DNA of 64,000 nt from JACCTU01 sp963737405. Lineage in GTDB: Bacteria; Actinomycetota; Thermoleophilia; Gaiellales; Gaiellaceae. Shown here piece by piece: positions 1-8,312 of the stretch. The notes under the pieces are model-generated. The model was not told where the DNA came from. It was given only the letters and a program-made list of their open reading frames with translations, and ran no database searches. The position numbers and the translations under genes were made by a program. The stretch covers positions 400,830 through 464,829 of the forward strand of contig CAVTSL010000006.1 in the NCBI GenBank assembly GCA_963737405.1. The letters run 5' to 3'. How positions within the stretch are numbered: position 1 is the first letter of the stretch; every line of letters begins with the position of its first letter.

Positions 1-194
1 GGCTGGCCGAGCGCGATCTCGACGTCCTCCGGTGGCGCACCGCCCGCGGCTCGTACCTCGTCGGTGGCTCCGCTCGGTCGGTGGAGCGCGCTCGCGAACA
101 CCTGGTCGGGCTCCGAGTCCAGTCGTTCGCGGAGCTCGTCCATGTCGGGAACGACCCGCTGCGCCTCGGCGATCAGCTCGGGCGTCGGCTTCAT
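1..194 (-). CDS. Hypothetical protein, C-terminus cut off by window edge
   Basis: The reading frame is open for all 64 visible codons and runs off the window, so only the N-terminus is seen. It begins MKPTPELIAEAQ. A good ribosome binding site (GAGGAGG) lies about five bases before the ATG at 192-194. The visible part is acidic and polar, with no membrane segment and no family I recognise. It is the last visible gene of the long minus-strand operon, 25 bases after the amidase gene. The case for a real gene rests on the binding site, the open frame and the operon position. Confidence 0.6.
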   Translation of the reverse strand, partial: MKPTPELIAEAQRVVPDMDELRERLDSEPDQVFASALHRPSGATDEVRAAGGAPPEDVEIALGQ

Positions 195-219
195 CTCGTC
201 CTCCTCTCGTCCTGCGTTG

Positions 220-882
220 TCACAGCTCGTCCGCGAATTCCTTCGCCCACTCGAGCAGCTGATCCGTCGGGCACTGCCGGCCCGGGTCGCTGTGCGTGCC
301 TCCGAACGCGGTCGTGCACATGGCGTGCGTCACGAAGCCCTTCTGCCCCGCCTTGAGCTGCTCAGGAGTGAGCCAGCGGATCGGGATTCCGAACTTCTTC
401 GCGTGCACCGCGGCCTTGTAGGCCGCGCGGCGGAGCGCCTCGTCGTGCTTCATCCACTCGCCGTGGTTCCACTCGGCGAAGCCCGCGATCTCGATGTGGA
501 AGCCACGCGTGTTGGCGCCTTTGGCACCCCACGGGATGACCTCGTTGTCGAGTGTCCGGTAGCACTCGACGTCGTCAACCACGAGGTGCGCCGAGCCCTG
601 CGCGCGCGTGTTCTCGAACCACTGGGCCGACGAGCGGGCCGAATTGCTCTGCGTGCAGTGGATGACGATCAGCCCGATCTGCGAGAGGTCTCGGCGTCCG
701 CTCTGGCGCACCGCCGCGTACTGCCGCGAGCACCCGGCGTCCAGCGGTTGGGGCGGTCCCTCCGGTCCCTCGTCGCCCTCGCCCGCGAACTCCGGCGGAA
801 CGGCGCAGTCGTAGTCGCCGGTTTCCTCCGGCGATTCGAGCAGCGCCTCGAGGTCCGCTCCGTCGTCTTCCGATGTCGTCAT
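220..882 (-). CDS. N-acetylmuramoyl-L-alanine amidase (Amidase_2/PGRP fold)
   Basis: A 220-residue protein with an acidic N-terminal tail of about 60 residues, then an Amidase_2/PGRP-type domain. The zinc-binding signature is visible as VIHCTQ near residue 75 and as THSDPG near the C-terminus. The family cuts the amide bond between N-acetylmuramic acid and L-alanine in peptidoglycan. I see no signal peptide, so how it would reach the wall is unclear. The start is set by AAAGGAGGAG just before the ATG. It follows the 372-residue unknown gene by 18 bases. A peptidoglycan amidase next to a prophenoloxidase homologue is curious, because in insects peptidoglycan recognition triggers prophenoloxidase, but that parallel is speculative here. 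Confidence 0.85.
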   Translation of the reverse strand: MTTSEDDGADLEALLESPEETGDYDCAVPPEFAGEGDEGPEGPPQPLDAGCSRQYAAVRQSGRRDLSQIGLIVIHCTQSNSARSSAQWFENTRAQGSAHLVVDDVECYRTLDNEVIPWGAKGANTRGFHIEIAGFAEWNHGEWMKHDEALRRAAYKAAVHAKKFGIPIRWLTPEQLKAGQKGFVTHAMCTTAFGGTHSDPGRQCPTDQLLEWAKEFADEL

Positions 883-900
883 CTCTCCTCCTTTCGAGCG

Positions 901-2019
901 CTACGCGACCCACCCGTCGCTCAGCGAGTAGCACGCCCAGCTCTGGTAGGTCGTCCCGAACGGCGGCATCGCGCGCGACGCGCAGTGGCAGTCCGGCGGG
1001 CCGATGCCTCCCTCCCACGCGTGCATCGCCGCGCCGGCATGCGGCTTCTCGGGGTCGGGCTCCGAGCCCGCGCCGCCGCTCGCCCAGCGGCCGAGCTCCC
1101 ACTTGCGGCTGAGCGTGCGGTTGCCCTGCGCGTCGGGCGGCCCCTGGAGGCAGTACGCCTTGCAGTCGGTCAGCAGGCGGTCGGCGCCGTTCGCGTCGCG
1201 GGCCCACTGGTCCATCCCCGGCCCGTCGTACCAGACCGCGCGCCCGCCCGACCCGTAGCCCATCATCACGGCCGTCAGCGGGTGCCCTCCGAACTCGTCC
1301 ACGAAGACGAGCCGGCACCGCTTCTTCTGCGGGATCTGCTTCGTGTGCACCATCGGATCGGGTAGCGACCAGATGTCGAACTCGTCGACCAGCGCTTCCC
1401 CCTCGCGCGAGTAGACCCAGAACCACCGGTAGCGCGGCCCGCCGACCGGCCCGATCGAGTGGCACGTCAGCTTCGGCTCCTTCACGTACAGCGCGGGGCC
1501 GGTGCCGTCCCACGCCGCGGCGACGTCTACCTGCTGCTCGACCCGCTTCGCGTAGAAGAGATACGTGTGCCGGAGCAGGATGATCGGCTTCGGGTACGAG
1601 TACATGTCCGACAGCTCGCTCGCGAGCGTGAGCCGCCCGACGCCCCTGCCGTCCACGCGCGGGCCGTCGAGGAGCAGGACACGCGAGATCCCGAACCCGT
1701 TCGAGATCGCGTTCATCCGAGCGGTCAGGTTCCACGTGTAGTTCCACACGTAGCCGTTCGGGAAGTGCTCGTTCTTCCGCGCGATGTGGCAGCCGAACGA
1801 CCCGAGGCCGCCGTTCCGCCCGTCGTTCAGGTTCGGGTCGGCGTGGAAGAAGTCGTCGACGACGAGCGCCCCGTCGGCCGCGACCACCCGCCCGATGTGT
1901 CCGGGGCCGACGACCGCGCCCGTCCGCGCGCTCCGCGTGTGACGCAGCCAGACGTGCCACGTGCCGTCCTCGTTCGTGAAGACGGCGCGGTTCCCGCTGG
2001 TGGTCGCTGCGACGGCCAT
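901..2019 (-). CDS. Unrecognised 372-residue protein downstream of the prophenoloxidase homologue
   Basis: I do not recognise a family. The protein starts MAVAATTSGNRAVF two bases after the stop of the hemocyanin-like gene, so translation is probably coupled. It has no signal peptide or membrane helix. It is rich in Trp, Tyr and Gly, has several His residues, and clusters Cys in the last quarter (DCKAYC, DCHC, ACYS). That composition suggests a metal-binding or disulphide-stabilised C-terminus. The position suggests a partner, maturation factor or downstream enzyme of the type-3 copper protein. That role is inference from neighbourhood only. Confidence 0.75.
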   Translation of the reverse strand: MAVAATTSGNRAVFTNEDGTWHVWLRHTRSARTGAVVGPGHIGRVVAADGALVVDDFFHADPNLNDGRNGGLGSFGCHIARKNEHFPNGYVWNYTWNLTARMNAISNGFGISRVLLLDGPRVDGRGVGRLTLASELSDMYSYPKPIILLRHTYLFYAKRVEQQVDVAAAWDGTGPALYVKEPKLTCHSIGPVGGPRYRWFWVYSREGEALVDEFDIWSLPDPMVHTKQIPQKKRCRLVFVDEFGGHPLTAVMMGYGSGGRAVWYDGPGMDQWARDANGADRLLTDCKAYCLQGPPDAQGNRTLSRKWELGRWASGGAGSEPDPEKPHAGAAMHAWEGGIGPPDCHCASRAMPPFGTTYQSWACYSLSDGWVA

Positions 2020-2021
2020 GC

Positions 2022-3845
2022 CTAGAGGCGACCGCGAGACCTGATCGCGAGGTCGCGCGTCGCCATGTTCGGCCGGCGCGCGACGACGTCGTCGAGCGTC
2101 GTGCCCGGCGGCAGCGGCCGGTCGAACGGGTAGCCCATCGGCCGGCGGTCGGGGTACGACGCATCGCGGACGCCGCAGAAGCTCATCGAGCCGCAGTGCG
2201 CATCCTGCGAGACCTGGTCCCTGTTCCAGTCCGTCAGCAGCACGAACAACCGGAACGGCATCCCCTCGGGCGTGCCGCGCGGCACGAGCAGGTGGAACGG
2301 CCAGCCGCAGTTGCAGTAGTTCTCGGCCGCCCGCGGGTCGTTCGACGGATCGCGGCGCGGGCGCGGCGGCCGTACGGCGGGCTTCTGCACGACCGAGGAG
2401 AGCGCGCCCGGCCTCGCGACGACGGCCTTCTCGCGGGCGGCGAGCCGGTGGTGGAACTTGTCCATCTCGATCCACGTCCGGCGGTTGTCGGCCGCAGCCG
2501 TCGGCGCGAGGAAGAGCCGGACGGTCACGTCGGTCGGCTGCGCACGCGTGTTCTCGAGTCGGAGCACGTAGAGGAAGTCGCGATGGTCGACGTACTCGAG
2601 CGGCCCGGCGGGCGTCGAGCGCGTCCGCGTCCCCGTCTCGAGCTCCGGCGTCACGAGCGGCGAGCCGTCGAACGCGTTCCCCCACTTCGCGCCGCCGAAC
2701 GTCCGCTTCGCCCACGTCTGCAGCGCGGCACCCGAGCGGCTCGCCTGCGGCACGGTGTCGCTGAAGACGAGCAGCGGCGGCTTCGCCGTCGCCGGCGGGG
2801 CGTCGGAGAAGTCGTGCGGCGGCTGCTTCTCCTGCCAGCGCGCGAGCTGGTCGTCGATGTGGCGATGCCAGCGGTAGAAGACGGGATCCATGATCGCCGT
2901 GGCGGTGGTCCACATGACGCCCGGCCGCGAGAGGTCGCGCGGGTTCTCCGCGAGCGCGATCAGGACGTGCCCGAAGCCGTGGAAGTTGCCGAAGCCGGTC
3001 GGCCCGCCGCGCCGCACGCTCGGCTCGACCGCGGCCCCGAGCGCATCGGGGTCGACCGCGGACCCGTCCGCAAAGCGACTGGAGTCGACGACGCGGCGGA
3101 TCCGGTCGCGCACGCGTGTGTGGTCCTGCACGCTGTACGCGCCGCCGCCGAGGTCGACCGTCGCCAGACGCCGGTTGGCCGACCGGGCGCGGAAGTCGGG
3201 CAGGCCCGAGTCGTACCCCTCCGCGATCGCGGTCGTGTAGGTCGCGAACGGCTTCACCGGACCGAGCCCCGCCGCGATGCGCTCCGCGTCGTAGCGCGCG
3301 AGCATCTGCTGGTGCATGTAGAAGAAGAGCTCGCCCTGGCGGTCCTTGCCCGTCGCTCCGCCGCGGCCGTCGGGCACGCCGCCGACCGGGTAGACGACGT
3401 GCCAGTGCTCGTGATGCTGGTTCGCGAGCGGGTCCTCGCGGAACCAGTCGAGCTGCCCCTCGCCCCCGACCGCTTCGAGCGACTCGGTGCTGGACTCGAC
3501 CGCGTGCGCGGCGAGGTCGGGCCGGCGCTCCTCGAGCGAGGGCACCGGCAGCCGCGCCGCACGAGGGTCGTGCGTGATGAAGATCATCAGCGCGTGCTTC
3601 GCGCGCTCCGGGTCCGCCGCGAGCTCGCGCTCGGCGTCCTCGAGCGCGGCCGCGAGCCCGTCGTTCCCGCGGCCTTCCTCCGTCAGCTTCATCCAGCGGT
3701 CGACGAGCGCGAGCGCGCTCTCGACGTGCTCGGGGACGAACGGCGAGAAGCGAACGCCCGCAGGCGTGTCTCCCCGCGCCTCGGCCTCGCCGGCCGCGAG
3801 GAAGAGGTCGTTCGCGCGACGCTGGAGGTCCCGGATCCTCGTCAT
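2022..3845 (-). CDS. Arthropod-type hemocyanin/prophenoloxidase homologue (type-3 copper)
   Basis: A 607-residue protein that reads like an insect prophenoloxidase rather than a short bacterial tyrosinase. Copper A ligands fit His145 and His149 (in HHEHWHVVYP) and His178 (in GELFFYMHQQ). Copper B ligands fit His289 and His293 (NFHGFGH) and His327 (DPVFYRWH). All six are present with 4-residue spacing inside each pair. The C-terminal third matches the hemocyanin_C beta domain, including NYCNCGWPFHLLVPRGT near 509-525 and YPDRRPMGYPFDR near 564-576. The family oxidises phenols to quinones or carries oxygen. No signal peptide is seen, as in insect proenzymes. It overlaps the cupin stop by ATGA. 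The N-terminal domain is shorter than in insects, whose proteins run to about 690 residues. Activity and substrate are unknown. Confidence 0.93.
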   Translation of the reverse strand: MTRIRDLQRRANDLFLAAGEAEARGDTPAGVRFSPFVPEHVESALALVDRWMKLTEEGRGNDGLAAALEDAERELAADPERAKHALMIFITHDPRAARLPVPSLEERRPDLAAHAVESSTESLEAVGGEGQLDWFREDPLANQHHEHWHVVYPVGGVPDGRGGATGKDRQGELFFYMHQQMLARYDAERIAAGLGPVKPFATYTTAIAEGYDSGLPDFRARSANRRLATVDLGGGAYSVQDHTRVRDRIRRVVDSSRFADGSAVDPDALGAAVEPSVRRGGPTGFGNFHGFGHVLIALAENPRDLSRPGVMWTTATAIMDPVFYRWHRHIDDQLARWQEKQPPHDFSDAPPATAKPPLLVFSDTVPQASRSGAALQTWAKRTFGGAKWGNAFDGSPLVTPELETGTRTRSTPAGPLEYVDHRDFLYVLRLENTRAQPTDVTVRLFLAPTAAADNRRTWIEMDKFHHRLAAREKAVVARPGALSSVVQKPAVRPPRPRRDPSNDPRAAENYCNCGWPFHLLVPRGTPEGMPFRLFVLLTDWNRDQVSQDAHCGSMSFCGVRDASYPDRRPMGYPFDRPLPPGTTLDDVVARRPNMATRDLAIRSRGRL

Positions 3846-4384
3846 GCGGGATACCGGTCGCGGTACCCGCGCGCGCGGGCGATCGGCGCCAGGAGCGCGT
3901 AGAGGAGTCGCTGCACGAATACCGGCGGGCGCGCGAGCGCGATGTCGTGGATGTGCCGCCGGCCGATCAGCGCCCCCTGGAGGAGCCCCGGCCGGCTCTT
4001 CGCGTTCGTCTTCCCGTCGGATGCGAGCGCGTAGATCGACTCCATGAACTCCTCGAAGCGACCGGCGGGCTCGAAGCGGACGCGGACGCGCGCGGGCGCG
4101 TCGTCCGGGTTCCAGAACGAGTGCGCGGTGCCCGCGGGGATCTCGAGACGCTGGCCGGCCGACACCGTCGTCTCGGTTCCCTCGAGGCGGAGGCTCAACC
4201 GCCCTTCGAGCATCTCGTAGCGCTCGGTGATCTTCGGATGGATGTGCTCGGTCGCCCCGGCCGCCTTCGGGTCGGCGGCCATCTCGATCTCGAGCAGCTT
4301 CCCGCCGGAGTCGGCGGCCGTGACGAGAAACGTGGTCGTCTCACCCGTCACGGGATTGCGGATCACCTGGCCGGCCTTCGCCAT
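3842..4384 (-). CDS. Cupin-domain protein (second of a paralogous pair)
   Basis: A 180-residue protein with a single small cupin barrel. The metal-binding motif is visible as TEHIHPKITERYEMLEG near 45-61 and the second motif as PAGTAHSFWN near 83-92. The last 70 residues form a helical tail that its upstream neighbour also has. Such cupins bind a metal and act as dioxygenases, isomerases or ligand binders on small molecules. Its start overlaps the previous stop (TGATG) and its own stop overlaps the copper protein start. With the copper oxidase and SnoaL-like genes it could act on an aromatic or polyketide-like intermediate. The exact reaction cannot be read from sequence. Confidence 0.8.
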   Translation of the reverse strand: MAKAGQVIRNPVTGETTTFLVTAADSGGKLLEIEMAADPKAAGATEHIHPKITERYEMLEGRLSLRLEGTETTVSAGQRLEIPAGTAHSFWNPDDAPARVRVRFEPAGRFEEFMESIYALASDGKTNAKSRPGLLQGALIGRRHIHDIALARPPVFVQRLLYALLAPIARARGYRDRYPA

Positions 4385-4923
4385 CAGGGAGCTCCGTACT
4401 CCGGGAACGACGACGGGCGGCCGCGCAGCCGCCCGAGCGAAGCGAGCGCGCGCCACGCGATCCGCTGCAGGCCGACCGGCACACGCGGCGCAGCGATCTC
4501 GTCCCTGAACTTGTCCATCACGATCGCGACCTGGAGCAGCGGCGACGGCAGACCCTTCACCGGCATCGCGATCCGTCCGTCGCGAGAGAGGCCGAGAAAC
4601 GTGCGGAAGTACTGCTCGAGCTCGAGCGCCGGACGGATGGTCACGCGTAGGTGCGCCGCCTCGCGCGCGCTCCGGAACCCGTGCGGCGTCCCCGACGGAA
4701 TGACGATCGACGCGCCGGGGCCGATCGTCCGCTCCATGCCGTCCACGTCGAGCACGAACGTCCCGGAGACGCCCTCGAAGATCTCCACCTGCGTCGGGTG
4801 CGCGTGCTCGCGCACGTAGCCGCCGGGGCTCACGTAGAGATCCGCTTCCAGGAGGGCGCCGTCCGTGTCGTGGAACACCCACCGCTGGCCGGTGGTCGGG
4901 TCGTCGATCTCGCGCTCGCTCAC
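4384..4923 (-). CDS. Cupin-domain protein (first of a paralogous pair)
   Basis: A 179-residue protein starting with GTG, which overlaps the SnoaL-like stop as GTGA. It shows cupin motif 1 as VREHAHPTQVEIFEG and motif 2 as PSGTPHGFRS, followed by a helical tail with LSRDGR and a LLQVA segment. The next gene shares the same layout, so the two probably arose by tandem duplication. The His residues for metal binding are present in motif 1. Role in the operon is inferred as processing of a small organic intermediate. Confidence 0.8.
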   Translation of the reverse strand: MSEREIDDPTTGQRWVFHDTDGALLEADLYVSPGGYVREHAHPTQVEIFEGVSGTFVLDVDGMERTIGPGASIVIPSGTPHGFRSAREAAHLRVTIRPALELEQYFRTFLGLSRDGRIAMPVKGLPSPLLQVAIVMDKFRDEIAAPRVPVGLQRIAWRALASLGRLRGRPSSFPEYGAP

Positions 4924-5450
4924 GAGCGGCGCAGCACCCTTCGCACGAGTGTCCGCAGGATCGTGAACGGCGGCGTGAGCACGGCCATCACCTTCCCGAT
5001 CGGCTTGCGCGGGTCCTGGTAGATGCCGAGCTGGTCGTAGATCGTCGCGTTGTCGTAGTACGTCCGCTCGAGGTTCAGCATCCCTTCCTCGTCGAAGCTG
5101 TAGAACGCGGCGACGCGCGACTCCATCCGCTTGCCGAGCGCGGGCAGCCCGCGCCAGTCGCCGAGGTGCGTCCCCGACACCGTCACCTCGAGGATCACGA
5201 ACTCGCCGGTCACGTGGCGCTTGTGCTCCTCGATGTCGAGGTCCGGGAACGCGTGGAGCAGCTCCTTGTAGTGCTCGTGGATCTGGTCGCGGCCGTACCA
5301 CTTCTCGGCGAAGGGCACGTCCTCGAACCACGGGCTCGCTCCCCAGGTGCGCATGATCGCGTCGAGGTCGTGGTCGACCTCCGCCTTCACGTGCTCGTCG
5401 ACGAGCTTGTTGCGCGCGGCGAGATCGGCCTCCGAGAACTGCGTGCTCAC
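4920..5450 (-). CDS. SnoaL-like/NTF2-fold protein (polyketide cyclase or isomerase-like)
   Basis: A 176-residue protein of the NTF2-like superfamily. Visible features are an N-terminal helix ending in VDHDLDAIMRTW, then GRDQIHEHYKELLHAFPDLDIEEHK. The latter is the usual SnoaL spacing of a conserved HY-F-D core. The later part has GTHLGDWRGLPALGKRMESR, typical of predicted ester cyclases. The family includes polyketide cyclases and steroid delta-isomerases that work by acid-base chemistry without cofactors. The gene starts seven bases after the GMC oxidoreductase stop. A ring-closing or isomerising role in the pathway is plausible. Confidence 0.8.
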   Translation of the reverse strand: MSTQFSEADLAARNKLVDEHVKAEVDHDLDAIMRTWGASPWFEDVPFAEKWYGRDQIHEHYKELLHAFPDLDIEEHKRHVTGEFVILEVTVSGTHLGDWRGLPALGKRMESRVAAFYSFDEEGMLNLERTYYDNATIYDQLGIYQDPRKPIGKVMAVLTPPFTILRTLVRRVLRRS

Positions 5451-5457
5451 GTGTTCG

Positions 5458-7128
5458 TCACCTCCGGTGCTCTTCGAGGATGCGGTCGGAAAAGCGGTCG
5501 GCGAGGGCGGCGATCGTCAGCGACGGGTTCGGGCCGACGGGACCGGGCATGACCGAGCCGTCCGCGACGGACAGGCCCGGAACGCCGAAGACTTGCCCGT
5601 ACGGGTCGACGAAGCCGGTCTCCGGCGTCCGGCCCATCGGCGCGCCGCCGAGCGGGTGGACGGTGATCACGCGACGGAGATACCAGAGCGGCGAGTCCGT
5701 GAAGCGCGCGCCGAGCACGCGTGCGAGGTCTTCCATCGCCGCCTTGACCGAGTCGAAGTACGCGCGCGACGTCTTCGTCGTCCAGTCGACCTCCAGGTAC
5801 TGGTCGCGCAGGCTCATGACGCCGTCCGGCGTGTCGCGCCCCATTCCGAGCAGCGGGAGCGTCCCGGACGACTTGACGCACGCGCCGAGCAGCTCCGCGA
5901 GCTCGGCGCTGTAGTTGCTCTCCGGCTCGTGTCCGAGCTTGTTCCTGCCCCAGCGCCAGAGGAACCTCACCGCGCGGACGGGGCGGCTGTGCACGTCCGT
6001 CATCTCGAGGAGCCAGCTCGCGAAGTGCGGGTAGCCGCCGTCCTCGATGTAGAACCCGCGCCCGTTCTCGCCCGGATAGCGGATCCGGCTCGTGATCACC
6101 GGGCCGATGCTCGGCTCGAACGCGTGGCCGCTCCGCCGACCGCGATCCGTGCGCACGCTCTTCGTCAGGAAGGCGAGCTTGTCGCCGTTGCCGCAGAAGC
6201 GCGTGCCGAGGGCCGTTCGCGACATCGCGGGGAACGCATCGGCGTTTCGCAGCAGCAGGTACGGCGTGCCGAACGCGCCGGCGGAGAGCACGAGCCTCGC
6301 GCACGTCATCGTCTGCACCGGCAGCGCCGACGTGTCCGTCCGCTCGCCCTCGCGCTCCGGCTCGTGCGTGACGTAGCGGACGACGAACCCACCGCCGTCG
6401 GCCGGCGCGAAGGTGCGCACCTCGGAGCGGGTCCTGATCTCGCCGCCCTGCCGAACGAACGCGCTCAGGTAGTTGTAGTCGAGCGTGTTCTTGCTGCCGT
6501 AGTTGCAGCCGATGTCGCACTCGCCGCAGAGACGGCACGTGAAGCGCGGCAGGCCGTGGAGGTTCTCGCCGTCGACGATCTGGTCGCCCGGCCGGGGCTG
6601 CTGCCCGGGATTGCCGAACGTGACCGCGAGGTCCGGGAGGTTCCAGTCGAGCCCGAGCTGCTCCGACGCGTACCGCATCGCGCTCGTCTTCGGCGTCGAC
6701 GCGTACGGCTCGACGTCGAAGGGGTAGCGCTGCGGTGCGAGCATCGGCTCGACGCGGTCGTAGTGCGGATCGAGGTCGGCGCGCGTCACGGGCCAGTCCT
6801 CGCCCTCCTCGTTCACGAACCACTCGGGGTCCTTGCGGATGAGCACGTTCGCGTAGATCAGCGAGCCGCCGCCGAGCCCGCTGGAGACGAGCGCCTCGAG
6901 CCCCTTGAACGTCCACAGGTCGAACATCCCGTGCTTGCCCTCGCTCGGGTCCCAGAAGTTCCGCGCCATGTCGTAGGGCGTGCGCGCGAACGATCCGGGC
7001 GGATACGGCTTGCCGCGCTCGAGCAGGCAGACCCGGAGGCCGCCCTCGGCGAGCCGGTACGCCGTCACCGAGCCCCCGAAGCCCGAGCCGACGACGACGG
7101 CGTCGAAGTGCTCTGCCGGAGAGCTCAC
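5458..7128 (-). CDS. GMC-family FAD oxidoreductase (cholesterol-oxidase-like)
   Basis: A 556-residue flavoprotein. The FAD-binding motif VVVGSGFGGS is near residue 12, followed by the GMC-type stretch SGLGGGSLIYANVLI. A cysteine cluster CRLCGECDIGCNYG near the middle is common in the ChoD/cholesterol-oxidase-like branch. The catalytic region HPLGGAPMG and the terminal FAD motif SVADGSVMPGPVGPNPS are both present. These enzymes oxidise alcohols on sterols or other hydrophobic substrates. The GTG start overlaps the patatin stop as GTGA. No export signal is seen, so it is probably cytosolic or membrane-associated. Substrate is not known, but the patatin and Old Yellow Enzyme neighbours suggest a lipid-like or terpenoid molecule. 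Confidence 0.88.
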   Translation of the reverse strand: MSSPAEHFDAVVVGSGFGGSVTAYRLAEGGLRVCLLERGKPYPPGSFARTPYDMARNFWDPSEGKHGMFDLWTFKGLEALVSSGLGGGSLIYANVLIRKDPEWFVNEEGEDWPVTRADLDPHYDRVEPMLAPQRYPFDVEPYASTPKTSAMRYASEQLGLDWNLPDLAVTFGNPGQQPRPGDQIVDGENLHGLPRFTCRLCGECDIGCNYGSKNTLDYNYLSAFVRQGGEIRTRSEVRTFAPADGGGFVVRYVTHEPEREGERTDTSALPVQTMTCARLVLSAGAFGTPYLLLRNADAFPAMSRTALGTRFCGNGDKLAFLTKSVRTDRGRRSGHAFEPSIGPVITSRIRYPGENGRGFYIEDGGYPHFASWLLEMTDVHSRPVRAVRFLWRWGRNKLGHEPESNYSAELAELLGACVKSSGTLPLLGMGRDTPDGVMSLRDQYLEVDWTTKTSRAYFDSVKAAMEDLARVLGARFTDSPLWYLRRVITVHPLGGAPMGRTPETGFVDPYGQVFGVPGLSVADGSVMPGPVGPNPSLTIAALADRFSDRILEEHRR

Positions 7129-8312
7129 CAGCCGCGGGCGAAGAGCTTCGTCTTTTGACTCTCGGCGAGCGCCGAGCGGACCTTCTGCTCGTCGAGCCAA
7201 TCCGGGTGCGGCGGGCGAGCCGCCGGCGGCGCGTCGCCGATCAGGTCGGACGCGTGGCGCGCGAGCGCGACGTCGGCCATGAAGTAGCCGTGATTCTCGA
7301 GCACCGCGATCTCGGCGTCGGAGAACTCGTCGAGGTCGATCCGCACCTGCGAGATCACGTTCTGGATCAGGTCGTCCGGATACCCGGCGTCGGAGCCGTA
7401 GCTCGACGGGAAGCTTCCGATCCCCCAGTACGCGCCCTGGAGCTCGCCGAGCACGAAGTTGGCGATCAGCCAGCGCTTGCGGACGTCCGTCGCCTGCTCG
7501 AGCAACGTCACGACGTAGCGGAGGTTGCTCCACACGGCCGCGGCCATCTCGGGGTGCGGCGTGAACGACGGAGCCGCGTCCGAGACGAGCACGACGGCGT
7601 GGTCCCGCCAGAGGGGCTCGAGGCCGAGGTTGTCGTAGATCCCCCCGTCCGTCAGCTCGACCGACTCGCCGTCGAGCTCGACGCGCATGGTCGTGAACAC
7701 GCCGGGGAGGCAGGAGGACGCGGCCGTCGCGCGGGCGAGCGGCCAGTCTGCGGCTGGCCACGTGCGGCCGTCGCGCCCCATCAGGCGCCGCCCCGCGTCG
7801 AAGACCCACTGCGTGCGGTTCGTGATGTCGGTCGCCACGAACACGAACCGGGGGTGCTCGGGAAGATCGCCGAGCGGCCCGGGGCCCGGACCGTCCGCGT
7901 ACCTGCGCGCGAGCGCGTCCGAGTCCACGTTGTGGCGGAACCAGTTCTTCGGCAGCAGCCGCCCGAGCACGGCGCGCGTGCGGATGTTCGTCTGCGTGAA
8001 GCGCCTGAGCGGCTCGGCGAAGCCCTCGTCGAAGTTCGGCGCCGGCTTCCCGGGCTCGGGCCATGCGTTGCCGAGCTTGCGCCGGTACGTCGCCAGCTGC
8101 GCGGTCATGATGCTCCCGCCGGAGACGGACGTGACCGTGTCGACGCGCGAGAGCACCCCGACCTCGTTCAGCCGCCGCACGGCGCCGGCGTGGAAGAGCG
8201 ACGCGCGGTAGCCGCCGCCCGAGAAGCAGACGCCGATCCCGGCTCGCTCCGCCTTCGGCAGCGGCAGGTGCACACGGAACCCGTGCTCGCGGACGATGCC
8301 CGTCGCGCTCAT
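7125..8312 (-). CDS. Patatin-like phospholipase/acyl hydrolase
   Basis: A 395-residue patatin-fold protein. The oxyanion motif is GVCFSGGGYRAS near residue 30. The nucleophile elbow is VSGGS (Ser about residue 65) rather than the usual GTSTG, and the catalytic Asp lies in LTDGGIYDNLG. The family hydrolyses acyl esters through a Ser-Asp dyad. The start is the ATG overlapping the upstream stop as ATGA. A loop with ATDITNRTQWVFD matches the cytoplasmic patatin branch. It may release or trim an acyl group from the product of this operon. This gene is intact and distinct from the frameshifted patatin at 17666-19358. Confidence 0.87.
   Translation of the reverse strand: MSATGIVREHGFRVHLPLPKAERAGIGVCFSGGGYRASLFHAGAVRRLNEVGVLSRVDTVTSVSGGSIMTAQLATYRRKLGNAWPEPGKPAPNFDEGFAEPLRRFTQTNIRTRAVLGRLLPKNWFRHNVDSDALARRYADGPGPGPLGDLPEHPRFVFVATDITNRTQWVFDAGRRLMGRDGRTWPAADWPLARATAASSCLPGVFTTMRVELDGESVELTDGGIYDNLGLEPLWRDHAVVLVSDAAPSFTPHPEMAAAVWSNLRYVVTLLEQATDVRKRWLIANFVLGELQGAYWGIGSFPSSYGSDAGYPDDLIQNVISQVRIDLDEFSDAEIAVLENHGYFMADVALARHASDLIGDAPPAARPPHPDWLDEQKVRSALAESQKTKLFARGW

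Noticed and set aside
64..1365. Long plus-strand open frame of 433 codons
   Set aside because: It lies opposite the amidase and 372-residue genes and is Arg/Ala-rich low-information sequence, typical of antisense frames in GC-rich DNA.
7125..8312. Assigning the first patatin to the same immune-type group as the second
   Set aside because: Its nucleophile motif is VSGGS, it sits in a metabolic operon, and it lacks a sensor domain.
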